This document shows, one piece after another, positions 48,755-56,381 of a stretch of 64,000 nt of DNA (positions within the stretch are counted from its first letter, which is position 1; every line of letters starts with the position of its first letter). The translations under genes were made by a program, and so were the position numbers. Source of the DNA: Desulfuromonadales bacterium. GTDB lineage: Bacteria > Desulfobacterota > Desulfuromonadia > Geobacterales > Pseudopelobacteraceae. The notes beneath the pieces were generated by a model, which was not told the origin of the DNA, made no database searches, and saw only the letters and a list, made by a program, of their open reading frames with translations. The stretch is from assembly GCA_013349405.1 (NCBI GenBank), contig DUZS01000001.1, forward strand, positions 62,001-126,000, written 5' to 3'.

Positions 48755-49074
48755 TGCCCTCATTTACCCTTACCAACATGGCGAAGGCTGATTTGAAATA
48801 TATTGGTCGCTACACACTCAATAAATGGGGACGAGAGCAACGCAATCATTATCTTTCAATTCTTGATGCCTGTTTCCGTCAGCTTGCTGGAAATCCTTTC
48901 AACGGTAAGGATTGTAGCGAAATCCGCAGCGGCTACCGCAAATTCAATGTTGGCAGTCATATTGTTTTCTATCGCCAGATTGTCTCTGATTCAATTGAGA
49001 TTGTTCGTGTTCTGCACGGGCATATGGATGTTGAAAATCATTTATCTGGGGTCGGAGACGCTATTGATTTTTAG
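48754..49074 (+). CDS. parE: ParE/RelE-superfamily toxin
   Basis: This 106-residue toxin shows TNMAKADLKYIGRYTLNKWG, then RQLAGNPFNGKDCSEIRSGYRKFNVGSHIVFYR and IEIVRVLHGHMDVENHL. It is a typical ParE, expected to target DNA gyrase, though RelE-like activity is not excluded. It is full length and intact. Confidence 0.92.
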   Translation: MPSFTLTNMAKADLKYIGRYTLNKWGREQRNHYLSILDACFRQLAGNPFNGKDCSEIRSGYRKFNVGSHIVFYRQIVSDSIEIVRVLHGHMDVENHLSGVGDAIDF

Positions 49075-49125
49075 TATGACGCCGAGGTAGTCAACTAATC
49101 AACAACTCTACCCTCAGGCCCTTAC

Positions 49126-49272
49126 AAGCCGGAAAGCAAGCCGGTCATAGCAGGCTCTCGAATTCCTGTTACGGTAATTCTTGATCAAATGATTGAAACC
49201 TGTTCAATCGAAAACGTACATGCTTTATATCCGAACTGGAGCCGCTCTGCGGTATTGCCATTTAGTCATTGA
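49126..49272 (+). pseudogene. DUF433 antitoxin remnant
   Basis: One open stretch reads KPVIAGSRIPVTVILDQMIE, then TCSIENVHALYPN. This is the middle of a DUF433 domain (usual form GKPVIKGTRIPVxxILELLxxG). No start codon or N-terminus is found and it ends at a TGA after a shifted tail, so the gene is broken. Confidence 0.75.
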
Positions 49273-49299
49273 TCATACTGAATTTGAGCCCCTTGCCGC

Positions 49300-49392
49300 A
49301 TGAAGGTAGCGCAAAAATTTCTACTGGATCAAATGTTTGATCGCGCCGTACTCAACAGATTATGCGAGCTTGGCTCTGGCCATGATTCTTGA
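49300..49392 (+). pseudogene. DUF5615 (PIN-like) toxin remnant
   Basis: From ATG 49300 the frame reads MKVAQKFLLDQMFDRAVLNR, then LCELGSGHDS and a stop. This matches the opening of DUF5615 PIN-like proteins (KFLIDENLP...LRELGHDV), which normally follow DUF433 genes. Only about 30 of roughly 115 residues remain. Confidence 0.6.
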
Positions 49393-49417
49393 CTTTCTTC
49401 TTTGTGTAATAGATAGT
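49389..49417 (+). promoter_or_regulatory. Sigma70-type promoter for the second hicBA
   Basis: TTGACT (49389-49394) and GATAGT (49412-49417) are 17 bp apart, 32 bp before hicB. The -35 overlaps the end of the DUF5615 remnant. Confidence 0.5.
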
Positions 49418-49449
49418 TACCCACAAATCCACATTCAAACGGGGCGTAT

Positions 49450-49656
49450 ATGGAATTCACCATTGAAACCGAACAGGAAAATGATGGCCGTTGGATTGCT
49501 GAAATAGGGGATCTTCCGGGCGCTCTTGCCTATGGAACTACCGAGGAAGAGGCAATGACCAAAGTAGAAGCCCTTGCTTTGCGGGTTTTGGCGGAACGGC
49601 TTGAGACTCATGAGTGTCGCCCCATGCCGATTAGCATTTCTCTTGCCCACGCATGA
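49450..49656 (+). CDS. hicB: HicB-family antitoxin (second locus)
   Basis: This 68-residue single-domain HicB has FTIETEQENDGRWIAEIGDLPGALAYG and TEEEAMTKVEALALRVLAERLE. It lacks a DNA-binding domain. It precedes and overlaps hicA by 4 bp (ATGA). Confidence 0.88.
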   Translation: MEFTIETEQENDGRWIAEIGDLPGALAYGTTEEEAMTKVEALALRVLAERLETHECRPMPISISLAHA

Positions 49657-49865
49657 GCGAATGGCCTGCGGGAAAAGCCAGACGAGTGCTTGCTTCACTG
49701 CTGACTATCGGCTGGCACGTCAAGCGCCAGAGCGGTTCACACAAAACCTTGTCACGCCCCGGATATCCTGATTTTGTGTTTGCCTTTCATGACAGTGAAG
49801 AAATTGGCCCGAGAATGCTTGCCAGAATTGCCAAACATACCGGCTTGAAACCGCTCGATCTTTGA
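49653..49865 (+). CDS. hicA: HicA-family toxin (second locus)
   Basis: This 70-residue protein has the catalytic histidine in QSGSHKTLSRPGYPDFVFAF and a C-terminal IGPRMLARIAKHTGLKP. Fold and length fit HicA mRNA interferase. It differs clearly from the copy at 22471, so the two loci are separate acquisitions rather than a recent duplication. Confidence 0.87.
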   Translation: MSEWPAGKARRVLASLLTIGWHVKRQSGSHKTLSRPGYPDFVFAFHDSEEIGPRMLARIAKHTGLKPLDL

Positions 49866-49961
49866 TTCCCTCATACCTCAATCCAATCCCGGCAAAACCA
49901 GCGTTTCCCGCGACAGCGCCCAGACCGCCTCGGGCGGAAGCCCTGAAGGTAAACTCATGGT

Positions 49962-49989
49962 TTGATTTTACCCGGTTTTCGCGTATAGT
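49962..49989 (+). promoter_or_regulatory. Sigma70-type promoter for argH
   Basis: TTGATT (49962-49967) and TATAGT (49984-49989) are 16 bp apart, 46 bp before argH. Confidence 0.55.
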
Positions 49990-50034
49990 GCCCATTCTTT
50001 AAATTTAAAACTCCAGCAGAAGGAACAGTACATC

Positions 50035-51411
50035 ATGTCTAAAGATAAGCTCTGGGGGGGACGCTTTACCCAGCCCACGGACAAATTTGTTGAGGAGTTC
50101 ACCGCTTCCATTCAATTTGACAAACGCCTCTATCATCAGGATATCCGGGGGTCCGTTGCTCACGCCCGGATGCTCGGCAAGCAGGGGATCATTCCGCTTG
50201 AAGATGTGGAACGGATAGTTCATGGTCTGCATGCCATTCTGGAGCAGATAGAATCCGGGGAATTTGATTTTTCCATCAGTCTTGAAGATATCCATATGAA
50301 CATTGAGGCGCGTCTCTCTGTCGCCATCGGTGAAGCGGGCAAACGGCTGCACACCGGACGTTCGCGCAATGACCAGGTGGCGCTTGACATCCGGCTCTAC
50401 CTGCGCGACGAAATCACTGAAATTACCACATATATCGACCTGCTGATTGACGCCCTGCTGAGTCAGGCAGAAGGCAATATTGATACGCTTATGCCCGGTT
50501 TCACCCATCTGCAGACCGCTCAGCCGATTCTGTTCGCCCATCATCTGATGGCGTATGTCGAGATGTTCAAACGCGACAAGGGGCGTCTGGAAGATTGCTT
50601 CAAACGGGTCAACGTTCTGCCGCTCGGAGCCGGTGCGCTCGCCGGTACGACCTTCCCTATTGACCGTGACTATGTGGCGGAACAGCTCGATTTTCCAGCG
50701 ATTACCCGTAACTCGCTCGACTCCGTTTCCGATCGCGACTTTGCATTGGAGTTCCTGGCAGACGCCTCCATTCTGATGATGCATCTCTCCCGCTTTTCAG
50801 AAGAACTGATTCTCTGGTCAACCAGTGCGTTTCAATTTATCGAGTTGTCGGACGGTTTCTGTACCGGCTCATCAATCATGCCGCAGAAGAAGAACCCTGA
50901 TGTGCCGGAACTGGTGCGCGGCAAGACCGGACGTGTCTACGGCAATCTGATGGCACTTCTTACCACCATGAAATCGCTCCCGCTTGCATACAATAAGGAT
51001 ATGCAGGAAGATAAGGAACCGCTTTTTGATACTATCGATACGGTCAAGGGGAGTCTCAAGATTTTTGCCGATATGATTCGAGAAATGCGGGTGAATGTCA
51101 GCGCAATGCGTAAAGCGGCAGGGCTCGGCTTTTCAACCGCCACCGATGTCGCTGACTATCTGGTGCGCAAGGGCCTGCCATTTCGCGATGCTCATGAGGT
51201 GGTTGGTAAGGCGGTTGCCTACTGTGTGGAAAAAGAGATGGATATTACTGAGTTGTCGCTAGCCGAGTGGCATCTGTTTTCAACGAAGATCGATGCCGAT
51301 ATATGTGCCTGTATTACGGTTGAAGCGAGTGTCAATGCCCGCAATATCCCGGGTGGAACAGCCCGTGAGCGGGTATGGCGTGAAATTCAGAATGCGCTGG
51401 CAGGAAACTGA
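50035..51411 (+). CDS. argH: Argininosuccinate lyase
   Basis: This 458-residue fumarase/aspartase superfamily enzyme begins [20 protein letters not shown]. It has [26 protein letters not shown] and the signature [20 protein letters not shown]. It releases arginine and fumarate, the last step of the pathway. It is separated from argG by about 11 kb of other genes but is on the same strand, with its own promoter. Confidence 0.98.
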   Translation: MSKDKLWGGRFTQPTDKFVEEFTASIQFDKRLYHQDIRGSVAHARMLGKQGIIPLEDVERIVHGLHAILEQIESGEFDFSISLEDIHMNIEARLSVAIGEAGKRLHTGRSRNDQVALDIRLYLRDEITEITTYIDLLIDALLSQAEGNIDTLMPGFTHLQTAQPILFAHHLMAYVEMFKRDKGRLEDCFKRVNVLPLGAGALAGTTFPIDRDYVAEQLDFPAITRNSLDSVSDRDFALEFLADASILMMHLSRFSEELILWSTSAFQFIELSDGFCTGSSIMPQKKNPDVPELVRGKTGRVYGNLMALLTTMKSLPLAYNKDMQEDKEPLFDTIDTVKGSLKIFADMIREMRVNVSAMRKAAGLGFSTATDVADYLVRKGLPFRDAHEVVGKAVAYCVEKEMDITELSLAEWHLFSTKIDADICACITVEASVNARNIPGGTARERVWREIQNALAGN

Positions 51412-51417
51412 GATACG

Positions 51418-52281
51418 ATGTATTGCGATTTCTTCGGTTTTACAGAAAAACCATTCACGATCACTCCGAATCCACATTTTATTTTTCTGAGCAGCATTCA
51501 CCGTGAAGCGTATGCCCGTCTGCTTTATGGCGTTGACAGCCATGCCGGTTTCATCGCCCTGACCGGCGAAGTCGGCACCGGAAAGACCACACTGCTGCGC
51601 ACACTGCTGACTCAGCTCGATCTGGAAAAATACCGAAGCGCTCTTATCTTTAACTCCTGCGTCTCAGCAGAACAGCTGCTCGCCAGTATCTGCCGGGAAT
51701 TTGCTGTTGAGGCGGAAGAGCAGACCCGCTTTGGCTATCTCGATGCGCTTAATCTCTTTCTTGTTGAACAGCATAGTGCCGGGCGAACGGTTCTGCTTGT
51801 CATTGACGAAGCACAGAATCTGGAACCGGAGGTTCTGGAACAGGTGCGGATGATTTCCAACCTCGAAACTGAACGGGACAAGCTGATTCAGATCATTCTG
51901 GCCGGTCAGCCGGAGCTGAACGCGGTGCTCAAACGGCATGACCTGCGCCAGCTGAACCAGCGTATTACCGTACGTTGTCGTCTTGCCCCGATGAAGATTG
52001 CTGATGTATCACAGTACATTCAGCACCGGGTGGCAGTCGCCGGAAGTCGCATCCCGGATATCTTTTCAGCTGGCGCAATCAGGAAGATATATCGCTTTTC
52101 ACGCGGAATTCCCCGACTCATCAATGTTGCCTGTGAACAGGCACTCGTTTTAGCCTGGACCCGTGAAGCCCGTACGGTGTCACCATCAATGGCGACAGAG
52201 ATCATCCTGGAACTGCAGCAGGATCATGAACGCGAAGGGTTCTGGCATACTATTTCACGCTGGCTGTTGAGCGGAAAGTGA
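51418..52281 (+). CDS. ExeA/GspA-like AAA ATPase
   Basis: This 287-residue protein begins MYCDFFGFTEKPFTITPNP, typical of ExeA/MshM proteins. Walker A GEVGTGKTT is at 50-58 and Walker B with D130-E131 is in LLVIDEAQNLEPE. The sensor region LNQRITVRCRLAPM follows. No membrane helix or peptidoglycan-binding domain is seen, unlike long ExeA. It begins 6 bp after argH and pairs with the GspB-like gene that follows. Family members assist secretin or pilus assembly. Confidence 0.88.
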   Translation: MYCDFFGFTEKPFTITPNPHFIFLSSIHREAYARLLYGVDSHAGFIALTGEVGTGKTTLLRTLLTQLDLEKYRSALIFNSCVSAEQLLASICREFAVEAEEQTRFGYLDALNLFLVEQHSAGRTVLLVIDEAQNLEPEVLEQVRMISNLETERDKLIQIILAGQPELNAVLKRHDLRQLNQRITVRCRLAPMKIADVSQYIQHRVAVAGSRIPDIFSAGAIRKIYRFSRGIPRLINVACEQALVLAWTREARTVSPSMATEIILELQQDHEREGFWHTISRWLLSGK

Positions 52282-52291
52282 CCTGACTTAT

Positions 52292-52993
52292 ATGAGTTAT
52301 ATTCTTGATGCCCTGAAAAAAATCGAGCATGAAAAAAACAAAAACCGTTCAGACGGCAGGCGCAGTATTACCAACGATCTGTTTCATGAACGGAAGCAGT
52401 CTGCTTCCGCATTGAGCCTCTGGAAAATAGCAGCAGTTGTTGTTGTGGCGACCATGCTTGCCGGTGGCGGTACCTGGTTTGTTCTCCAGAGGAAGAATGC
52501 CGGGAGTGCCGCTGTTGTCCAGTCATCGGCAGCGCCTCAAGCGGTTCCTGTCGTCCCGCCGGTTGTTACTCCGCCTGCTCCGCTACCGGTTCAGACGGCG
52601 GTTCCTGCAGTCGTACCGACGACAGTGCCGCTACCCGTTGCCCACGTTCCTCAAAAAGCAGCCGCCGGTGATGAAGACGATGATGCCCCCTCGAGCAGAA
52701 GAGTCAGGCGAACCGCTGCACCGGTCAAGCTCCTGCCGGTTGTTCAGAAACAACCTTTACAGACCATAGCGGCGCCTGCCGACATCAAGCTGTCAGGAAT
52801 TGCCTGGCAGGATGAGCATAGCGGACGCAGAGCAGTGATTAACGGTTTTTTGCTCAAGGAAGGTGCCGTCATTTCCGGCGCGAAAATAATAGATATCGAG
52901 GCGGACAGGGTGCGTTTTTCATCTCCCGGCGGGCAGTTCGAAATACGTCTTGACGCGGTGCTCCCTGCTGATACAAGGGTGCCGTCAAAATGA
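52292..52993 (+). CDS. GspB-like general secretion protein
   Basis: This 233-residue protein starts MSYILDALKKIEHEKNKNRS, the typical cytoplasmic head of GspB/ExeB. One membrane helix (about 45-65, IAAVVVVATMLAGGGTWFVL) and a proline-rich periplasmic linker (70-120) follow. The C-terminal GspB domain has IKLSGIAWQDEHSGRRAVING. With the preceding ATPase it would form an ExeAB-type complex helping a secretin through the cell wall. Confidence 0.85.
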   Translation: MSYILDALKKIEHEKNKNRSDGRRSITNDLFHERKQSASALSLWKIAAVVVVATMLAGGGTWFVLQRKNAGSAAVVQSSAAPQAVPVVPPVVTPPAPLPVQTAVPAVVPTTVPLPVAHVPQKAAAGDEDDDAPSSRRVRRTAAPVKLLPVVQKQPLQTIAAPADIKLSGIAWQDEHSGRRAVINGFLLKEGAVISGAKIIDIEADRVRFSSPGGQFEIRLDAVLPADTRVPSK

Positions 52994-53754
52994 GGCCGCG
53001 CCATTCTGCACTGATTTTCTGCTTTGCGCTGCTCACAGCTGCATGCGGCAGGAAAGGAGCGTTGATCTATCCTGATATGCTTGTTCCGGCTGCACCATCA
53101 TATGCCTCAGGCCAACAGAGCGGTTTAGCGGTGAAACTCAAATTTGCTCTTCCTGATAAAGATATCTCCGGAAAATCGCTTCAGGGCGTTACCGGTGTGA
53201 AAATAAGCAGAATGGAGTCTGAAACAGGAAAGGTTGTTTGTCGCTCATGCCTGGCCGATTATCTGCTGCTGCGAACGGTATACCTTGGCAATCTGCCGCC
53301 AGGCATTCAGCGTTTCGGAAACCGGCTCATACTGCTTGATAGCGAAGTGAAACCGAGCCACTCCTATTCATACCGTATCGCTGCATTTACAGCCGACGGT
53401 GCTGACGGTGCTTCAGCCGCCATTGATGGCGTACACATCGGATCACCCTTTTCCGGACCTGTTTTGACAGCTGAATCACATCAAACCGAAATACGGCTGC
53501 AGTACGCCATGCCGTCTCCAGCCTCAGGGAGGGTGCTCGGCTACAACCTGTACCGTTCAACCACTGCAGGCGGCATATCTTTTCAGCCGCTTAACAGGGA
53601 ACTGTTGAAGGATAAGGAGTTCGTTGACCGCAGTCTTGCGCGCGGCGTGAAGTATCGTTACACCGCCCGGGCTTTACTGGAGGTTACTACGGAGAATGTT
53701 GTAGAAAGTCTCGGCTCTGCTGAGGTTGAGGTGATGCTGAAGGATGATGAATAG
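52990..53754 (+). CDS. Lipoprotein with fibronectin type III-like region
   Basis: This 254-residue protein overlaps the previous gene by 4 bp. The signal peptide ends in LLTAAC (lipidated C19), then GRKGALIYPDM, resembling the start of small LptM-type lipoproteins. The rest has two beta-rich repeats with YSYRIAAFTADGADG and YNLYRSTTAGG ... YRYTARALLE, typical of FN3 domains. Function is unknown, but it is third in the operon with the GspA/B-like genes. Confidence 0.75.
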   Translation: MRPRHSALIFCFALLTAACGRKGALIYPDMLVPAAPSYASGQQSGLAVKLKFALPDKDISGKSLQGVTGVKISRMESETGKVVCRSCLADYLLLRTVYLGNLPPGIQRFGNRLILLDSEVKPSHSYSYRIAAFTADGADGASAAIDGVHIGSPFSGPVLTAESHQTEIRLQYAMPSPASGRVLGYNLYRSTTAGGISFQPLNRELLKDKEFVDRSLARGVKYRYTARALLEVTTENVVESLGSAEVEVMLKDDE

Positions 53755-53816
53755 CGTCGTGTATGCCATCTGAAAAACAAGAAACGGCAGCGACGAAAGG
53801 ATGTCATTTCTCGTTA
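53738..53816 (+). repeat. Direct repeat flanking the dsrE-like gene, left copy
   Basis: From the last codons of the lipoprotein gene (TGAAGGATGATGAATAG) through ATCTGAAA and GGATGTCATTTCTCGTTA, this matches 54375-54449 with scattered differences. The hairpin that the right copy forms is degraded here. Confidence 0.7.
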
Positions 53817-53822
53817 AACGGG

Positions 53823-53851
53823 TTGACATATGTTTATTCGAATAGTATGGT
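53823..53851 (+). promoter_or_regulatory. Sigma70-type promoter for the dsrE-like gene
   Basis: TTGACA (53823-53828) and TATGGT (53846-53851) are 17 bp apart, about 40 bp upstream of the start codon at 53892. Confidence 0.65.
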
Positions 53852-53891
53852 AAGCTTACTTAAGATGAAAATTGAAACCTCTGGAGGCCAA

Positions 53892-54314
53892 ATGAAAAAA
53901 CTAACACTGGCGATTGCATTCAGTCTTGCGTGCGTATTGCCCGCTCAAGCGGAAGGCCCTGCTGAACTTCTGGTCGCGCTTAACAGCGGCGACCTGCAAA
54001 CGCAAGGTTTTGCATTCGTACTCGCCGGGCAAGCCATGGAACAGAAGGCGAACGTTCGTATCCTACTCTGCTCTGCTGCAGGACAATTAGCCGTAACAGC
54101 CAAAGAGTCAGCCCCGCTCAAGCCGAAGAATGTGTCCCCCAAGCAAATGTTGCAGGGATTAATGAAGAAAGGCGCCCACGTAGAGGTATGTGCGCTGTTT
54201 CTGCCAAATAGCGATCTGAAGCCGACTGATCTGTTAGAGGGTGTGAGCGTTGCCAAGCCGCCAGAGGTTGCGGCACATCTTTTGAAACCTAACGTTCGGA
54301 TGCTCACGTTCTAG
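53892..54314 (+). CDS. Secreted DsrE-family protein
   Basis: This 140-residue protein has an N-terminal signal peptide (MKKLTLAIAFSLACVLPAQA) and a DsrE/YchN-like fold: LLVALNSGDLQTQGFAFVLAGQA, then VRILLCSAAGQLAVT and VEVCALFLPNSDLKPTDLLEGV. Cytoplasmic relatives carry sulfur on a cysteine; here one lies in VCALFL. A periplasmic role is inferred from the signal peptide. GGAGG precedes ATG 53892. The gene is bounded by direct repeats, which suggests insertion after the lipoprotein gene. Confidence 0.8.
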   Translation: MKKLTLAIAFSLACVLPAQAEGPAELLVALNSGDLQTQGFAFVLAGQAMEQKANVRILLCSAAGQLAVTAKESAPLKPKNVSPKQMLQGLMKKGAHVEVCALFLPNSDLKPTDLLEGVSVAKPPEVAAHLLKPNVRMLTF

Positions 54315-54374
54315 ACACGCGGACTTTCTGCCTGAGGAATTCTTTACATTGAATCGGCGGCAGCTGAAGGATAT

Positions 54375-54449
54375 TGAAGGATGATGAATAGACAATTGTG
54401 AAATCTGAAACGAGAAATGGCATCCACCAGTGGATGCCATTTCTCGTTA
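54375..54449 (+). repeat. Direct repeat flanking the dsrE-like gene, right copy
   Basis: This repeats the end of the lipoprotein gene (TGAAGGATGATGAATAG) and the sequence beyond it, though no open lipoprotein frame leads into it. It includes the perfect hairpin at 54409-54448. Confidence 0.7.
54409..54448. terminator. Perfect 19-bp inverted repeat after the dsrE-like gene
   Basis: Arms 54409-54427 and 54430-54448 are perfect complements with a CA between them. There is no U-tract on either strand, so termination would be weak or rely on other factors. It lies between convergent dsrE and atpE. Confidence 0.5.
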
Positions 54450-54564
54450 TACCAACTGTAAATCAAGGCGCTATTCTGGTTGCTCGTCTTTGACTCCTCA
54501 ACATACCGGTGTTGTATGCCTACGTCGCCTCAAACAAAGCCGCCTTGATTGCACTCTTGAGAAT
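54448..54564. repeat. Dispersed palindromic repeat, copy 2
   Basis: This is homologous to 29896-30020 (shared TACCAA, AAATCAA, GCTCGTCTT, CTCCTCAACATAC, TTGTATGCCT, CGTCGCCTCA, GCCGCCTTGAT). The ends AATCAAGGCG and CGCCTTGATT are perfect inverted repeats, about 90 bp apart. Confidence 0.8.
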
Positions 54565-54585
54565 TACACGGGTTTGAAGCCGCAA

Positions 54586-54861
54586 TTACTTGGCTACGGT
54601 TTCAGCCAGTTTGATCGCGATATCCTTGTAGGGGTTGGCGAACAGGATGATCAGGCAGACAACCAGCGCATAAATTGCGAGGGACTCGATCATGGCCAGA
54701 CCGATCATCATGGTGGTCAGGATTTTCCCGGAAGCGCCGGGATTGCGGGAAACGCCCTCAACGGCGCGTGCAACTGCCATACCCTGGCCAATACCGGTGC
54801 CGAGTGTACCAAGTGCCATACCAATACCTGCTGCCAGAATGCACATCGTGAAAAAGCTCAT
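54586..54861 (-). CDS. atpE: F0 ATP synthase subunit c
   Basis: This 91-residue hairpin of two membrane helices has a GIGQGMAVARAVEGVSRNP loop. The ion-binding carboxylate is E59 in IGLAMIESLAIY. Q26, E59, S60 and Y64 align with residues that coordinate Na+ in the Ilyobacter c-ring, though T67 is replaced by L61. It forms the rotor ring. It follows atpB after 140 bp that contain a large nested palindrome. Confidence 0.96.
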   Translation of the reverse strand: MSFFTMCILAAGIGMALGTLGTGIGQGMAVARAVEGVSRNPGASGKILTTMMIGLAMIESLAIYALVVCLIILFANPYKDIAIKLAETVAK

Positions 54862-54923
54862 CTTTACTACCTCCGTATGGTTTTGTCTCCTAAACAGTAT
54901 AGGAGTAAATTAGTTATGTGACA

Positions 54924-54998
54924 AACCCCCTCCAAACCTCCCCTTATCAGGGGAGGCTTAAAGGCCTCCCCCCTGATAAGGGGGGACTGAGGGGGGTT
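54924..54998. repeat. Nested 75-bp palindrome between atpB and atpE
   Basis: Outer arms AACCCCCTCC / GGGGGGTT enclose CCTCCCCTTATCAGGGG and CCCCTGATAAGGGG units around TTAAA. Both the whole element and its halves can fold. It shares the C5/G5 character with those at 11903 and 39618. As RNA it might set relative atpB and atpE expression. Confidence 0.8.
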
Positions 54999-55001
54999 AT
55001 T

Positions 55002-55691
55002 TTAGTGTGCATGCTCCAGCGAGCCCTGGATATAAATCATTGCGAGCAGCATGAAGACGAATGCCTGAATGAACGAAACCAGAACACCCATCAGCATCAT
55101 CGGCAGTGGCACAAGAAACGGTGCGAGGCCGAAGAATATCATCAGTACGAGTTCGTGACCGTTCATGTTGCCGAACAGACGCAGCGTCAGGGAAACGGGA
55201 CGGCTCAGGTGGCCGATCACTTCAATGAAGAACATGACCGGAGCCAGCCAGGCGATTGGTCCGAGAAAGTGCTTGATATACCCGGCGCCATGGTGCTTGA
55301 TTCCGACAACGTGGGTCGATACGAATACGATTACCGCACAGGCGGCAGTGGTATTAATATTTGCTGTCGGCGGGAAGAAACCGGGAATCAGGCCGATGAG
55401 GTTCGATACAAGCACAAAGATGGCAAGTGTGGCAATCAAGGGGAAGAAGGGTCGGCCATGCTCGCCCATGGTGTCGACAATCATCCCTTCGATGCCGCCG
55501 ATCACCGTTTCCATGAAGTTCTGCATACCGCTTGGTATCGACTTGAGCGCCGAAGTTGCCATCAGTGAAAGTACCAGCAGCAGCACAATGATCAGCCATG
55601 TGTAGCTGATTGCGTCAGCACTTGCGGCAGGCAAGTGGAGCGGAGCCAGCAGTTTGCGGAAAAATTCAAGAAACAGTAACGGGTGAACCAT
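55002..55691 (-). CDS. atpB: F0 ATP synthase subunit a
   Basis: This 229-residue membrane protein has the essential arginine R171 in [16 protein letters not shown], facing the c-ring, and the C-terminal helix with [19 protein letters not shown]. It forms the ion half-channels. It follows atpI by 4 bp. Confidence 0.96.
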   Translation of the reverse strand: MVHPLLFLEFFRKLLAPLHLPAASADAISYTWLIIVLLLVLSLMATSALKSIPSGMQNFMETVIGGIEGMIVDTMGEHGRPFFPLIATLAIFVLVSNLIGLIPGFFPPTANINTTAACAVIVFVSTHVVGIKHHGAGYIKHFLGPIAWLAPVMFFIEVIGHLSRPVSLTLRLFGNMNGHELVLMIFFGLAPFLVPLPMMLMGVLVSFIQAFVFMLLAMIYIQGSLEHAH

Positions 55692-55695
55692 GGAG

Positions 55696-56076
55696 CTAAC
55701 CTCCTGCGCGCATGGCGCTGTATAGTGAAAGTGCGATTATATTGATTACAATGACTGAAAGCCCGACCAAAAGACCGGCCAGGGAAAACCAGCCAGACGT
55801 TAAAATAAAATAAAGCAGCACCGCGGTCACGCTTAAACGGGCAATGAAGCGGAGCTGGGCATAGGTAGCTGCATTCGCAGGCAGCTGACAGAGAATCCGT
55901 TGGAGAACGTTGCGCATCCAGAAAAAATTGACTATGGCAATACCGCCCCCAGCGGCTGCGCCCAAACCGAACGGAAGGGAAAAAACGGCCCAGCCGGCCA
56001 GACCCAAAATCACCGTTAAGCCGAGGCTGCCCTTGATGATGACCGCACAGAGGTTATCCTCGTTGATCGCCATCAT
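55696..56076 (-). CDS. atpI: ATP synthase protein I
   Basis: This protein of about 126 residues has four membrane helices, with [18 protein letters not shown] near the middle. It is the AtpI family, implicated in c-ring assembly. Start at ATG 56076 (or the adjacent 56073) overlaps the atpZ stop by about 20 bp. The longer reading to 56190 is out-of-frame atpZ sequence. Confidence 0.8.
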   Translation of the reverse strand: MMAINEDNLCAVIIKGSLGLTVILGLAGWAVFSLPFGLGAAAGGGIAIVNFFWMRNVLQRILCQLPANAATYAQLRFIARLSVTAVLLYFILTSGWFSLAGLLVGLSVIVINIIALSLYSAMRAGG

Positions 56077-56296
56077 CACTTTTACGGATCTCCCTGCCGG
56101 CGATAACGTAGACATTCTTAAAGCCGGCGGCAATGCCGATAAACAGAAAAATATAAAAGAACCAGGGCTTTGTGCCGAGCCATCGATCAAGGGTCAGGCC
56201 GAACCAGACCCCTATGGCAATCGCCAGCACTACGGAAATGCCCATGCTGGAAACCATTGCAAGGCTTTGAAAAAGCTGGCGTTTATTTTCAGCCAT
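56054..56296 (-). CDS. atpZ: AtpZ/AtpI-like small membrane protein
   Basis: This 80-residue protein has two membrane helices (SMGISVVLAIAIGVWFGLTL and FFYIFLFIGIAAGFKNVYVI) joined by DRWLGTKP, the AtpZ/gene 1 signature. Such proteins are encoded first in ATP synthase operons and may help assembly or Mg2+/Ca2+ transport. It is the first gene of this F0 operon. Confidence 0.85.
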   Translation of the reverse strand: MAENKRQLFQSLAMVSSMGISVVLAIAIGVWFGLTLDRWLGTKPWFFYIFLFIGIAAGFKNVYVIAGREIRKSDDGDQRG

Positions 56297-56332
56297 GAAA
56301 GCTCAGTGGTAAAACAGGTGTAAAACCGGTAC

Positions 56333-56362
56333 TGCATACCATAGATGTGACCGTTCTGTCAA
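56333..56362 (-). promoter_or_regulatory. Candidate promoter for the F0 operon
   Basis: On the minus strand TTGACA (56362-56357) and TATGCA (56338-56333) are 18 bp apart, 37 bp before atpZ. Confidence 0.4.
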
Positions 56363-56381
56363 ACAGAAATGAACGCACCCG

